DNA from: an uncultured Eubacteriales bacterium | GTDB taxonomy: Bacteria > Bacillota > Clostridia > Christensenellales > Aristaeellaceae | NCBI GenBank assembly: GCA_902765735.1 | Contig: CACXBB010000017.1 | Span: 1-60,013 of the forward strand | DNA: 60,013 nt | Direction: 5' to 3' | Part shown: positions 1 through 9,040 of the stretch, one piece after another | How the letters are laid out: each line of letters starts with the position of its first letter | Numbering within the stretch: position 1 is the stretch's first letter | Notes under the pieces: generated by a model | What the model was told of the DNA's origin: nothing | Database searches by the model: none | Seen by the model: only the letters and a program-made list of their open reading frames with translations | Made by a program: the position numbers and the translations under genes

Positions 1-2145
1 CCCAACAAGAACCGGCAGATCGTCATTGAAAAGGAATATGATGATTTCAACAACCTGACCAGGGAGACCATGCTGGACGCCGACGGCAACCGCATGCTGA
101 TCCCCTCCGGCTGGTGTGAGCATGAGATGCTCTACGACGACGCCAGGCGCCGCATCAGCGAGCGCTACTACGGCATCGACGGCGAGATCGTGCTGACCGA
201 CAACAATTTCAGCCGCATCGACCGGGTATATGACGAGATGGGCAATGTCATCAAGGAGACCTACTTCAACGCATACGGCGAGGTCGGGGCAAACAAGAAC
301 AAGCAGATCATCGTCGAGAAGGCCTACGACAGCGCCAAGCGGGTCATTTCGGAGTCCAACTTCGACGCGGACAGCAACCCGATGCTCCTCCCCAAGGGCT
401 GGTCGAGCGTCGCGTATGAATACGATCTGCTGGGACGCCGGATCTCGGAGAAGTATTATGACGTCAACGCCAATCCGACCCTGACGACCGACGGCTACGC
501 CATGGTGACGAGGGACTACGACATGGAGGGACGTGTCACCCGCGAAACCTACTATGACGCCAGCGGCGCGCCAGCGGACAACGCGAAGGGCGTGACCACC
601 GTCATCCGGCAGTACGGCGAGGGCAAGACGGCCATCTACGAGGAATACCGGGACGCCGCCGATCAGCTTCGCGTCGATCCCTCCCTCGGCTGCGCCATCC
701 TGACGCGCGACCTCGACGCCAGGGGCAACGTGATCCGCGAGAGCTGTTTCGACGTGGACGGCAACGCCATGATCAGCCCCAGGCGCAAGTATTTCACCGT
801 GACCAGGGAATACAACGACGACAACAGGATGCTGCGGGAATACTACTACGACCAGAAGGGCGCGCCGATCGCGGTCGGCGGCAAATGGGCGCTGTCCAGG
901 GATTACGACGAAAAGGGCAATGTCATCCTGGAGCAGTACTTCGATGCCGACGGGCGGCTGACCGACGGCACCCTGGGCTACTGCACCGTCCAGAGGCTCT
1001 ACGACGAGAACGGATTGCAGACGGAGGAGCGCTACTTCGGGATCGATGGCGAACCCGCCGAGAACAAGCAGGGCTATGCCTCGATGATCCTTCGCTTAAA
1101 CGACAAAAAGAAGGTCGTCAGCCGGCAGTACTTCGATGCCGAGGGCAACGCGACGTTCGTGAACGGCTACCATCAGATGGTCATGGACTACGATGACAAC
1201 GGCAATGTCCTCTCCGAGAGCTATCTGGACGGCCGGGGCATGCGGATCCTCTGCGAGAAGGGCTACGCCATCGTGAACTACCTCTATGACGAGTACAACA
1301 GGGTGCTGATGACCTCCTACTTCGGCACCGAGGGCGAGCGGATCGAGATCCCCGCCGGATACGCGAGCCTCGAGACCGTGCGCGACGAGAAGGGCAACGT
1401 GCTGCTCGAGCGCTACTACGACGTGGACAACAATCCCGTGGTCCTCAATGACGAGTACGCCGCCATACAGCGCACGTTCAGCAATGAAAACAAGGTCCTT
1501 TCGCTGGCGTATCTCGGCCTCGACGGCAAAATGGTGAAGGCGAAGTCGAAGCGGTACGCCATGGTCCGCTACGACTACGACGCCAACGGCAACAAGATCC
1601 TGGAGAGCTACTACGACGAGCGGCAAAAGCCCATGGTGCCCGAGCCCGGCAATCCCATCTATCCCACCACCAAGGCCACCACGATCTGGGAGTACAACGA
1701 GGACGACATGCTGCTCTCCGAGAGGTACTACGACGAGGCCGGCAACCCGATGCGCGCCGATTACGGCAGCGTCGGCTACACCAGCGAGTGGAATGAGGAT
1801 TACACCGTGCAGCTGATCACCTACCTCGACGCCAAGGGCAAGCCGGTCAAGCCCATCTACCTGACCCCCGGCTACTCCAAGCTGCGCAAGACCTACGATG
1901 AGAATGGCCTTCTCATCCGGGAGGAGTATCTGGACGCGAAGGGCCGGCCCACGCCGGACAGGCGGGACCGCTACGGCATGGGCTATGAGTACGACGAGCT
2001 GGGCCGCATGACGAAGAAGTACTACTTCGGAAGGAAGGGCCAGATCACCGGCGGCCGGATGGCGTATGCGTATACGCTGTACGAATACGATATCTACGGC
2101 AACAGGAAGGCCGTGAACTACAACAGGTACGGGTTCAAGATGTGA
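1..2145 (+). CDS. YD-like tandem-repeat protein, 5' end outside window
   Basis: The reading frame is open from base 1 (it reads PNKNRQIVIEKEYDD...) and stops at 2145, so the N-terminus lies left of the window. The visible part is built almost entirely of about 31-33-residue units of the pattern G-Y-A-x-V-x-R-x-Y-D-x-x-G-N-V-x-x-E-x-Y-Y-D-x-D-G-N-P, over 20 in a row, resembling the YD/RHS repeats of bacterial surface proteins. The last unit ends in YDIYGNR followed by a short tail, with no toxin, hydrolase or anchor domain after it. Three further genes for exported proteins follow on the same strand with gaps of 16-46 bases, so it is probably the upstream part of an operon for surface proteins. 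Function unknown; a binding or scaffolding role is inferred from the repeats only. Confidence 0.8.
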   Translation, partial: PNKNRQIVIEKEYDDFNNLTRETMLDADGNRMLIPSGWCEHEMLYDDARRRISERYYGIDGEIVLTDNNFSRIDRVYDEMGNVIKETYFNAYGEVGANKNKQIIVEKAYDSAKRVISESNFDADSNPMLLPKGWSSVAYEYDLLGRRISEKYYDVNANPTLTTDGYAMVTRDYDMEGRVTRETYYDASGAPADNAKGVTTVIRQYGEGKTAIYEEYRDAADQLRVDPSLGCAILTRDLDARGNVIRESCFDVDGNAMISPRRKYFTVTREYNDDNRMLREYYYDQKGAPIAVGGKWALSRDYDEKGNVILEQYFDADGRLTDGTLGYCTVQRLYDENGLQTEERYFGIDGEPAENKQGYASMILRLNDKKKVVSRQYFDAEGNATFVNGYHQMVMDYDDNGNVLSESYLDGRGMRILCEKGYAIVNYLYDEYNRVLMTSYFGTEGERIEIPAGYASLETVRDEKGNVLLERYYDVDNNPVVLNDEYAAIQRTFSNENKVLSLAYLGLDGKMVKAKSKRYAMVRYDYDANGNKILESYYDERQKPMVPEPGNPIYPTTKATTIWEYNEDDMLLSERYYDEAGNPMRADYGSVGYTSEWNEDYTVQLITYLDAKGKPVKPIYLTPGYSKLRKTYDENGLLIREEYLDAKGRPTPDRRDRYGMGYEYDELGRMTKKYYFGRKGQITGGRMAYAYTLYEYDIYGNRKAVNYNRYGFKM

Positions 2146-2182
2146 TAATCAATGGGCAAATCAATACAGGGAGGACGAAACG

Positions 2183-3451
2183 ATGATGCGGAATAAAGTT
2201 GTACTGTGGTTTGTGGTTTTGACGATTGCCCTGATGGGTATCAACGCCTGCGCGCTTCCGATCCACTTCTCGGACGGCCCGCGGACGATCAGGGTCATCG
2301 ACGTGACAGAGGCGCTGGGCATCCCCGAGGCGGAGGAGGCCCCCGAGGAGGAAGCGGACGAGGCGGAGACCGAGGATGAAGCCGAGGACGAAGCCGAGGA
2401 CGAAGCCGAGGATGAAGCCGAGGATGAGCCTGAGGACGAGCTTGAGAACGAAGCCGAGGATGAAGCCGAGGATGAGTCTCTCGACGACGACGCCATCCGG
2501 GTGCAGGACTTCCACCTGCTCTCCATGCTGGACGACGGCAGCTTCCTGATCTTCGCCGACGGCGCGGCGATGTACGCGGACAACGACTACTACGCGGTGA
2601 CCGAGGACGAGATGCGCGACATTCTCTTGCAGCTCGACCTGGAGACCGTCGATGCGCTGCCCGATTACGAGGATCTGAAGACCCTCGCGCTCAAGAGCAA
2701 GGGCGCCGACGTGAAGGCGATGCAGAGCGCGCTGGTCGCCGAGGGCTATCTCACCGGCGGGGCCGACGGCTCCTTCGGCAAGAAGAGCCAGACCGCCGTC
2801 TCCGCGTTCCAGGAGGCCATGGGGCTGGAGGCGACCGGCGAGGCCGACCCGCTGCTGCAGCTTTTGATACTGTCCGCCCAGGAGGAGAGTGTGAGCATCC
2901 TCTCCAAGTACGATCCGCTGACGCGCTTCGCGCCCATCAAGGACAAGGTCAATGCCAACCTGGCCGCCGCCGCCGAGCTCGGCCTGGAGCTGGACTACGA
3001 TGATATCTCCGGCGCCGGCAAGCTGTCCAACGACACCGTCATAGAGATCGACGGCTCCGGCGCGTCCGACATCGACAGCTATGCCTTCACGCTCCAGTTC
3101 GTGCTCAAGGTCAGACAGGACGCGCAGGATGTCGTAAACGTCGTGCCCGCCGTTGATATCAACTGCCTGTGCGTGCGCCGCCCCATCATGCAGGAGATCA
3201 CCCTCAAGTCCGGCGATATGCGCTGCACCCTGCCGATCACCGACCTGAAGAACGCGCTCTCCGGCGTGATGTCCGTGGAGACCGCCACCGCCGTGCTGGA
3301 CGAGAACGCCGTGCAGCTGCTGCTCAACGCCGCCGAAGCGGGCGAGCTGAAGGTGCGGATCGGCTGCAAGTACGGCACGTTTGACGGCGAGGTCGAATCG
3401 GAGCAGCTCGAGGCCGTGTCCGACATCGGCAAGGCGGCCGCGGGGCTGTAA
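2183..3451 (+). CDS. Exported protein with acidic spacer and peptidoglycan-binding domain
   Basis: 422 residues. ATG at 2183 has GGGAGG eight bases upstream. Residues 1-23 form a signal sequence ending in INAC, which could be a weak lipobox. Residues about 50-95 are a Glu/Asp-rich spacer made of EDEA repeats, encoded by a 12-base tandem repeat near 2370-2470. A PG_binding_1-type domain follows at about 173-232 (pattern GADVKAMQSAL, GYLTGGADGSFG, T-A-V-S-A-F-Q). The C-terminal 190 residues match nothing I recognise. The family knowledge is that such domains attach exported proteins to the cell wall; the role of the rest is unknown. Confidence 0.85.
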   Translation: MMRNKVVLWFVVLTIALMGINACALPIHFSDGPRTIRVIDVTEALGIPEAEEAPEEEADEAETEDEAEDEAEDEAEDEAEDEPEDELENEAEDEAEDESLDDDAIRVQDFHLLSMLDDGSFLIFADGAAMYADNDYYAVTEDEMRDILLQLDLETVDALPDYEDLKTLALKSKGADVKAMQSALVAEGYLTGGADGSFGKKSQTAVSAFQEAMGLEATGEADPLLQLLILSAQEESVSILSKYDPLTRFAPIKDKVNANLAAAAELGLELDYDDISGAGKLSNDTVIEIDGSGASDIDSYAFTLQFVLKVRQDAQDVVNVVPAVDINCLCVRRPIMQEITLKSGDMRCTLPITDLKNALSGVMSVETATAVLDENAVQLLLNAAEAGELKVRIGCKYGTFDGEVESEQLEAVSDIGKAAAGL

Positions 3452-3497
3452 TAACCCAAGCCTGATAGAAACTTTCTGATGGGCCGGGAGGAACAAA

Positions 3498-5522
3498 ATG
3501 AAAAACAGTTGGAGTTGCAGGCTGCTGGCGATGCTGTTGGCGCTGATGCTGGCATTGCCGGGACTGGGCCTGGCAGAGGACGACGTGATCCTCGCGGAGA
3601 ATGTGGAGGACGCCGTATCCGAAAGCGTCGAGTGGTCTCTGGGCGAGGACGCGGAGCAGGATGTTCCCGAACAGCCCGTGATCGCCACGGCTGAGCAGGG
3701 CGCGGAGGACGCCGCCGTGCTGGACCTTGCGGAGCAGTCCGCCGGGGATGTCGCCGCGCAGGGCAGCGCCGAGCAGCCCGCAGAGGATGTCGCCGCGCAG
3801 AACCCCGAGCAGCCCGCAGGGGATATCGCCGCGCAGAACCCCGAACAGCCCGCAGGGGATGTCGCCGCGCAGAACCCCGAGCAGCCCGCAGGGGATGCCG
3901 CCGCGCAGAACCTCGAGCAGCCCGCAGGGGATGCCGCCGCGCAGAACCCCGAGCAGCCCGCAGGGGATGTCGCCGCGCAGAACCCTGAGCAGCCCGCAGG
4001 CGATGTCGCCGCGCAGAACCCCGAGCAGCCCGCAGGGGATGTTGCCGCGCAGAACCCCGAGCAGCCCGCAGGCGATGCCGCCGCGCAGCCCGCCGCGGAT
4101 GCCGCGCAGGTGACGGCGCAGGCCGCCGAGGCTCAGGCCGCCGAGGCGCAGGCCGCCGAGGCTCAGGCCGCCGAGGCGCAGGCCGCCGAGGCCCAGGCCC
4201 TCACCAGCGCGCCGATCACCGGCAATACCAGCCTTACCCTCAACATGGGCGATTCGATGCAGCTGGTCATGGCGGTTCCGGTCAAATCCTTCAAAAGCTC
4301 CAAGACGCAGGTCGCCGTGGTGTCGGAGGCCGGCCTGATCGGAGCGGTCGGCGAGGGCAAGGCGACCATCACGGCCACCGTCTCCAAAAAGAAGAAGATC
4401 AAGATCAAGGTCACGGTGAACAACCCCAACAAGCCCGCCGCCGTCGCCATCGACCTGAGCCAGGGCAGCGAGTTCTTCGTCGGCCTGGGCCCGACCCAGC
4501 TCAACGTGCTGATGGAGCCCGCCACCGCCCAGACGTCGCTGAAGTGGAAGTCCTCCAACAAGAAGGTCGCCGTGGTCAGCCCCACCGGCGTGCTGACGCC
4601 CCTGAGGGCCGGAAGGACGAAGATCACCGTCACGACGGCCAACAAGAAGAAGTATACGGCGAACATCAGGATCTACCGCAACGTCATCGACAACATCAGC
4701 CCCAAACCCACCCGGGCGCAGGTCAAGAGCATCGGGAAGGCCTGGGCGATCCAGTTGAAGTCGCTGGAGCGCACCGCCAAGGGCAAATACATCGCCACCT
4801 TCTACATCCTCGACGGACTGGGCAGGGCCAGGTGGATCAACAACTTCAACGTGCAGATCTATCTGAACGGCAAGCTGCTGGCGCGAAAGAGCATCGGCAA
4901 GCTCAAGCTGTACTGCGACAAGGGCGATTACAACACCTTCAAGGTCACCTTCAGCGGCAAGGAGGTATCCTGGCAGGACCTGCTGCTGCTGCCCCAGTAC
5001 AGTCCGGAGAGCGTCGTCTACACGCTGTCCTCGGAGCCCAGCCTGTACTACAATCACAAGATGCTCATCGGGTTCATGCAGGACCGGCAGAACGTCTTTA
5101 CCGAATTGCCCGCCGGCGTCCAGAACGAGATGGCCATGGTGAGCTGCATGCTCGAGCTGATCAACCAGCTGCGCGCCGTCGCGCGCCTGAGCCCGTATAC
5201 GATGGACGAGGAGCTGACGCGCGCGGCCTGCGTGCGCGCCGGAGAGCTCGCCATAAAGTACAGCGGCACCCGTCCCGACGGCTCCCCCGCCGCCACGGTC
5301 AGCATGAAGAGCCCGGCGGAGCTCAGGGCGCGGGTGAATGTGAGCACCGATGATCTCGGCGACACAAAGGCTGTCTTTGACGGCATGGTCGGCAGCAAGG
5401 GCAGCTTGTCCAGGCTTTTGAACAAGAGCGGCAAGAACATCGGCATCTGCGCCTACAAGGTGTATAATGAGAAAAAGAAGACGACGAGCGTCTACTGGGC
5501 GCTGGAATTTGCGCAGTGGTGA
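3498..5522 (+). CDS. Secreted low-complexity, Big-domain and degenerate CAP-domain protein
   Basis: 674 residues with a signal peptide (1-27, cleavage after GLA). ATG at 3498 follows GGGAGG. Residues about 92-200 are nine copies of a 12-residue unit EQPAGDVAAQNP (36-base DNA repeat, 3771-4094), then QAAEA repeats to about 235. Two Big_2/Ig-like domains follow at about 235-310 and 312-395, each with the KSS-K-VAVVS signature, and a linker region. The C-terminus (about 545-674) resembles a CAP/SCP domain: it has INQLR, a long helix and TRPDGS. The two CAP histidines seem to be lost: the usual H before TRPDG is G, and GH in the second motif is GS. A wall-associated binding role is more likely than catalysis. 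Confidence 0.85.
   Translation: MKNSWSCRLLAMLLALMLALPGLGLAEDDVILAENVEDAVSESVEWSLGEDAEQDVPEQPVIATAEQGAEDAAVLDLAEQSAGDVAAQGSAEQPAEDVAAQNPEQPAGDIAAQNPEQPAGDVAAQNPEQPAGDAAAQNLEQPAGDAAAQNPEQPAGDVAAQNPEQPAGDVAAQNPEQPAGDVAAQNPEQPAGDAAAQPAADAAQVTAQAAEAQAAEAQAAEAQAAEAQAAEAQALTSAPITGNTSLTLNMGDSMQLVMAVPVKSFKSSKTQVAVVSEAGLIGAVGEGKATITATVSKKKKIKIKVTVNNPNKPAAVAIDLSQGSEFFVGLGPTQLNVLMEPATAQTSLKWKSSNKKVAVVSPTGVLTPLRAGRTKITVTTANKKKYTANIRIYRNVIDNISPKPTRAQVKSIGKAWAIQLKSLERTAKGKYIATFYILDGLGRARWINNFNVQIYLNGKLLARKSIGKLKLYCDKGDYNTFKVTFSGKEVSWQDLLLLPQYSPESVVYTLSSEPSLYYNHKMLIGFMQDRQNVFTELPAGVQNEMAMVSCMLELINQLRAVARLSPYTMDEELTRAACVRAGELAIKYSGTRPDGSPAATVSMKSPAELRARVNVSTDDLGDTKAVFDGMVGSKGSLSRLLNKSGKNIGICAYKVYNEKKKTTSVYWALEFAQW
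3771..4197 (+). repeat. Coding tandem repeats (36-base and 15-base units)
   Basis: Nine head-to-tail 36-base units encode EQPAGDVAAQNP variants (3771-4094). About five 15-base units encoding QAAEA follow. Unit differences are mostly single bases that change I/V/A at one position, as expected from slippage or recombination within the gene. Confidence 0.85.
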
Positions 5523-5538
5523 GGAGGCAGGTCAGCCT

Positions 5539-6150
5539 ATGAAGCGATTGATGACGGTCCTTGTCGCGGTGATACTGCTCTCAATGAGCATGACCTGCGT
5601 GTCTGAGGGCCTGGAAGCCGCCACGGCGGTCAAAGCCGCCGGCACGGAAACGGCCGCCGCCGCAAGAGTGACCGGCTCAAAGAAAAAGAAGAAAAAGAAG
5701 AAAAAGAAGGCGTCCGACACCCCGAAGCCGCACATCATCCCCAAGGAGCCCATACGGCTGAAGCGGAGGACCGATATCCCGATCCCGATCAAGCACAAGG
5801 AAACGAAGCCGGATTTCCACACCTGCTTCGGCTCCAGCAAGGGCGTGCACGGGCAGATCCTGAAGGAATTCAGCGATCAAAGCCACGTCGCCTTCTGCGC
5901 AAAGGTCGCGAAGAACCTGAACAAGGGCAAGAAGCGGATCGTGATGGGCCCGTGGCTGAGCCTCGACGCGGGCGTGGTCGAAGCCATCGAGACCTGCGCG
6001 AGCGACATCGGCGTCAAGTATGAGGGAGACGCCATCAAATTCCACTTCCTGATCCCCGCGGGTACGAACCTGAAAAAGTACGCCGACAAGAACGGCAGCG
6101 TCTGCGTCGCGTGCCTGGCGGAGGATCTGGGGGCGACGTCGTCGAAGTAA
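5539..6150 (+). CDS. Exported protein with poly-lysine stretch, function unknown
   Basis: 203 residues from the ATG at 5539, chosen because GAGGAGG lies at the right distance and the protein then begins with a normal signal peptide (MKRLMTVLVAVILLS). An in-frame upstream ATG at 5467 lies inside the previous gene and would remove the signal peptide. After an Ala-rich segment there are ten lysines in a row, then a Pro/Lys-rich linker and a compact C-terminal domain of about 120 residues with five Cys residues. I do not recognise the domain. The start sits 16 bases after the CAP-protein gene, so they are probably co-transcribed. The basic stretch could bind teichoic acid or DNA; this is a guess. 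Confidence 0.8.
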   Translation: MKRLMTVLVAVILLSMSMTCVSEGLEAATAVKAAGTETAAAARVTGSKKKKKKKKKKASDTPKPHIIPKEPIRLKRRTDIPIPIKHKETKPDFHTCFGSSKGVHGQILKEFSDQSHVAFCAKVAKNLNKGKKRIVMGPWLSLDAGVVEAIETCASDIGVKYEGDAIKFHFLIPAGTNLKKYADKNGSVCVACLAEDLGATSSK

Positions 6151-6172
6151 CGGCAACGCGCATAAGAAATAA

Positions 6173-6204
6173 GGGACTGCCTCGTTTTGAGACAGCCCCT
6201 TTTG
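6173..6204 (+). terminator. Rho-independent terminator between convergent units
   Basis: GGGACTGCCTC, loop GTTTT, then GAGACAGCCCC and TTTT. The stem has two mismatches. It ends the surface-protein operon just before the 3' end of trpF on the other strand. The right arm is the same sequence as the ends of the element at 14186-14391. Confidence 0.65.
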
Positions 6205-6207
6205 TAT

Positions 6208-6807
6208 TTATCCCCGAACGGCCTTCACAAACGCCGCCATCTTGGCGGGGTCCTTCGCGCCGCCGGTCTCGATGCCGGAGGAGACGTCCACCGCCCAGGG
6301 GCCGAGGCGCGCGACGGCGCTGCGCACGTTTTCCGGGCCCAGCCCGCCCGCGAGGAACCAGGGCCGCCGGATCTCCCTGAGCAGCGACCAGTCGAAGGCC
6401 GTGCCGGTGCCGCCCGCGCCGGAGTCCAGCAGTATGGCGTCCGCGGGGCTCGACAGCGCGCGGGCCACGTCCGCCGGACCGTCGATCCGGAAGGCGTGTA
6501 TGATCGGCCGGTCCGTCAGGGCGCGCAGGCGGGCGATGTCGCCGTCGTCCTCCCCGCCGTGGAGCTGGGCGACGTCGATGATCCCCCGGTCCAGCAGCTC
6601 GGCCACCTCCTCCGGCGCCTCCCGCACGAACACCCCCACGGCCCGTATACCGGGCGCAAGCAGCGCCCTGAGCGCCGCCGCCCTGTCCGGGTCCACGTAT
6701 CGGCGGCTCTTCTTCGCAAACACGAAGCCGATGTACTCCGGCATCAGCGCGTTGGCCGCTTCGATGTCCTCCGGCCGCGTCAGTCCGCACAGCTTGATCC
6801 TCGTCAT
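6208..6807 (-). CDS. trpF: Phosphoribosylanthranilate isomerase
   Basis: 199 residues. TrpF catalyses the Amadori rearrangement of N-(5-phosphoribosyl)anthranilate to CdRP, the third step of tryptophan synthesis from chorismate. Signatures seen: KLCGLTRPED at the N-terminus with the catalytic Cys, the QLHG strand, LLDSGAGGTGTAFDW in the phosphate-binding loop, FLAGGLGPENV and VDVSSGIE. The ATG at 6807 overlaps the trpC stop by four bases (ATGA), showing translational coupling. It is the last gene of trpDCF; no trpB or trpA follows, and a terminator and convergent genes come next. Confidence 0.96.
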   Translation of the reverse strand: MTRIKLCGLTRPEDIEAANALMPEYIGFVFAKKSRRYVDPDRAAALRALLAPGIRAVGVFVREAPEEVAELLDRGIIDVAQLHGGEDDGDIARLRALTDRPIIHAFRIDGPADVARALSSPADAILLDSGAGGTGTAFDWSLLREIRRPWFLAGGLGPENVRSAVARLGPWAVDVSSGIETGGAKDPAKMAAFVKAVRG

Positions 6808-7592
6808 GACGTCCCCCTCAGCTCCGCGAGCTTCGCCCGCCGGTCCTTTGCCCGCATCAGCGCCTCGCCCACCAGCACGGCGTCCGCACCGATCTCCCGC
6901 AGGCGGCGCACGTCCGAGGCGTCTCGCACGCCGCTCTCGGACACGAATAGCACCCCGGGCGGTATCAACTGCCGCAGGCGGCGGCTGTTGTCGGTGTCCA
7001 CGCTGAAATCCTTCAGATTTCGGTTGTTGACCCCCACGATCCGCGCCCCGGCCCTGAGGGCGGTCTCCACCTCCCCCGCGTCGTGGGCCTCCACCAGCGC
7101 GGACAGCCCCAGTTCGTCGGCGAGGGCGATGTGGTCCCTGAGCTCCTCCGGGGAGCATATCGCGCAGATCAGAAGCACCGCCGACGCCCCCAGCGCCCGG
7201 GCCTGCCAGATCATGTACCCGTCCACGGTGAAGTCCTTGCGCAATACGGGGATCCCCGCCTGCCGGGCGATCTCCTCCAGCCAGGCATCCCGGCCCAGGA
7301 ACCACCCGGGCTCGGTGAGCACCGATATCGCGTCGGCCCCGGCGGCCTCGTAGTCCCGGGCGATCTCGAGGAAGGGGAAGTCAGGAGCGATCAGCCCCTT
7401 GGAGGGGGACGCCTTCTTGCACTCGCAGATGAAGGCGATGTCCCCGCCCGCCAGGGCCTTCTCAAAGGCGAATTCCGGGGAGGGCACGGCCAGGGCCATC
7501 GCCCGCAGCTCCTGATCGGAGATCTCCCGCCTGTACGCCGCCACCCGCTGCCGGGCACAGTCGGCCAGTTGATCCAGTATGTTCATGCTCAC
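6804..7592 (-). CDS. trpC: Indole-3-glycerol-phosphate synthase
   Basis: 262 residues, normal length for a monofunctional TrpC. It closes the pyrrole ring of CdRP to give indole-3-glycerol phosphate. Visible signatures are [24 protein letters not shown] with the catalytic Lys, VGVNNRNL, and [13 protein letters not shown] at the phosphate site. The start taken is GTG at 7592, which overlaps the trpD stop as GTGA; an in-frame ATG two codons on (7586) is an alternative. Flanked by trpD and trpF with overlapping ends, so the three are translated as a coupled set. Confidence 0.96.
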   Translation of the reverse strand: MSMNILDQLADCARQRVAAYRREISDQELRAMALAVPSPEFAFEKALAGGDIAFICECKKASPSKGLIAPDFPFLEIARDYEAAGADAISVLTEPGWFLGRDAWLEEIARQAGIPVLRKDFTVDGYMIWQARALGASAVLLICAICSPEELRDHIALADELGLSALVEAHDAGEVETALRAGARIVGVNNRNLKDFSVDTDNSRRLRQLIPPGVLFVSESGVRDASDVRRLREIGADAVLVGEALMRAKDRRAKLAELRGTS

Positions 7593-8614
7593 GCCTCCGG
7601 ACGGTTGGAAACCTCGATGAACTTCTCAAGCACCCGCATGGCCCTGCCGGAGTCGATGAGCTCCGCCGCCAGCCGGATTCCCGCCTCGAACGTGTCCGCC
7701 ACGCCGCCGATCAGCAGCGCCGCGCCGGCGTTCATCAGCACCGCGTCCCGCTTGGGGCCCCGCGCGCCGCTGAGGATGTCGCGGGTGATCCGGGCGTTTT
7801 CCTCCGGCGTACCGCCGACCAGCTCGGACTTTTGGCAGCGCGCAAGCCCGAACTGCTCCGGCGTGACGGTATAGCTCTTGAACCAGCCGTCCTTGAACTC
7901 GCACACGGTGGTGGGCGACGACAGGCTGATCTCGTCCAGCTTGTCCTGTCCGTAGACCACCATGCCCCGCCTGACCCCCAGGTTGATCAGCACCTGCGCC
8001 AGCGGCTGCACCAGGTACTCGTCGTACACGCCCAGCAGCATCCGCTTGGGACTTGCGGGGTTGGTCAGCGGTCCGAGTATGTTGAACACCGTGCGGAAGC
8101 CCAGCTCCCGGCGGATCGCACCCACGTACTTCATGGACGTGTGGTACTTCTGCGCGAAGAAGAAGCACATGCCCACCTCGTCCAGCAGCTCCAGGCAGCG
8201 CTGCGGGCTCTGCTGGATGTTCACCCCCAGTGCCTCCAGGCAGTCCGCCGTGCCGCACTGCGACGACGCCGCCCGGTTGCCGTGCTTGGCCACCTTCATG
8301 CCGCCCGCCGCGGCGACCAGCGCGGAGGTGGTGGAGATGTTGAAGCTGTGGGCGTTGTCGCCGCCGGTGCCCACGATCTCAAAGACCTCCAGGTCCGTGG
8401 TCACCCGGGTGGCGTGGTCCCGCATGGCCGCCGCGCAGCCCGCGATCTCGTCCGTGGTCTCCGCCCGGGCGCTCTTGGTGGACAGCGCCGCCAGAAACGC
8501 CGCGTTCTGCGTGGGAGTCGTCTCCCCGGACATGATCTCGTTCATCACGGCATAGGCCTCGTCGTAGCTCAAATCCTCCTTGTTCACGATCTTCACAATG
8601 GCTTCCCTGATCAT
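7589..8614 (-). CDS. trpD: Anthranilate phosphoribosyltransferase
   Basis: 341 residues. TrpD joins anthranilate to PRPP. It has the [18 protein letters not shown]/magnesium loop, the [12 protein letters not shown] anthranilate-binding segment and ALGVN. It is not fused to a TrpG amidotransferase domain. ATG at 8614 has AGGGAGG about 10 bases upstream. It is the first gene after the T-box leader; trpE and trpG are not next to it, so the early pathway steps must be encoded elsewhere. Confidence 0.96.
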   Translation of the reverse strand: MIREAIVKIVNKEDLSYDEAYAVMNEIMSGETTPTQNAAFLAALSTKSARAETTDEIAGCAAAMRDHATRVTTDLEVFEIVGTGGDNAHSFNISTTSALVAAAGGMKVAKHGNRAASSQCGTADCLEALGVNIQQSPQRCLELLDEVGMCFFFAQKYHTSMKYVGAIRRELGFRTVFNILGPLTNPASPKRMLLGVYDEYLVQPLAQVLINLGVRRGMVVYGQDKLDEISLSSPTTVCEFKDGWFKSYTVTPEQFGLARCQKSELVGGTPEENARITRDILSGARGPKRDAVLMNAGAALLIGGVADTFEAGIRLAAELIDSGRAMRVLEKFIEVSNRPEA

Positions 8615-8644
8615 GATAACAGCCTCCCTTTGGCTTAGTTTTCA

Positions 8645-8926
8645 ACAAAAAACGCCCCCGACAGAAACCTGTCAAGGACGAATGCAGACATTCGCGGTGC
8701 CACCTTGATTCGCGGATCGCTCCGCGCGCTTGGCGGGATACGGACATATCCCCGGCAACTGACGCATGCCCCCGCGTCGCAGCATACTCGGCCTCATCGC
8801 CTTTGACTGCGCCCTCCGCGGCCCATTGTGACGCCCTGTTTCCCGCCCGGCTCCCAGCATCCCGGACTCTCTGCGGGGGCATAAACGCCTTTACTTCCGC
8901 TTCAACGGTTTGTTTCGTATTAACTT
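8645..8926 (-). promoter_or_regulatory. T-box leader, probably tRNA-Trp responsive, upstream of trpDCF
   Basis: On the minus strand the leader carries the T-box core GGTGGCACCGCG (8693-8704), followed by a 12-pair GU-rich terminator stem (8653-8680) and six U residues (8647-8652). Stem I is supported by ATGCCCCCGC pairing with GCGGGGGCAT, by an AGAGAG motif just after its 5' side, and by GATGCTGGGAGC in the distal part. A candidate specifier is the TGG at 8823-8825. Known mechanism: uncharged tRNA pairs with specifier and T-box and stabilises an antiterminator. With a Trp specifier, shortage of charged tRNA-Trp would turn on trpDCF. Confidence 0.88.
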
Positions 8927-8932
8927 GGTGAC

Positions 8933-8961
8933 ATGATAGCACTAAAATGCGGGTTTGTCAA
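8933..8961 (-). promoter_or_regulatory. Promoter of the T-box/trpDCF transcript
   Basis: TTGACA (8956-8961) and TATCAT (8933-8938) with a 17-base spacer, reading on the minus strand. It lies between the khpA terminator and the T-box leader, giving a leader of about 280 bases. Confidence 0.8.
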
Positions 8962-8964
8962 GTT

Positions 8965-9001
8965 ATAAAAAATGACCATTCACCACGCGGGCGAATGGTC
9001 A
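8965..9001 (-). terminator. Terminator of the ylxM-ffh-rpsP-khpA operon
   Basis: On the minus strand TGACCATTC, an 11-base loop, GAATGGTCA, then six T residues. The stem is perfect. It ends the operon about 40 bases after khpA. Confidence 0.88.
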
Positions 9002-9040
9002 CACACTGGCGCGATTATACGAATATCATCTGAAAGTGTA

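Noticed and set aside
1-2145. RHS polymorphic toxin
   Set aside because: The repeats end in a short tail with no RHS core motif, no toxin domain and no immunity gene after it.
2135-5057. Long open frames on the minus strand opposite the exoprotein genes
   Set aside because: They mirror repeats of the plus-strand genes (for example runs of FILGFVLG and GDIPCGLLGVLR), lack ribosome sites and overlap genes with signal peptides and domains.
6035-6790. Frame on the minus strand spanning the trpF 3' end
   Set aside because: Crosses a terminator and is a shifted copy of trpF with no sensible domain.
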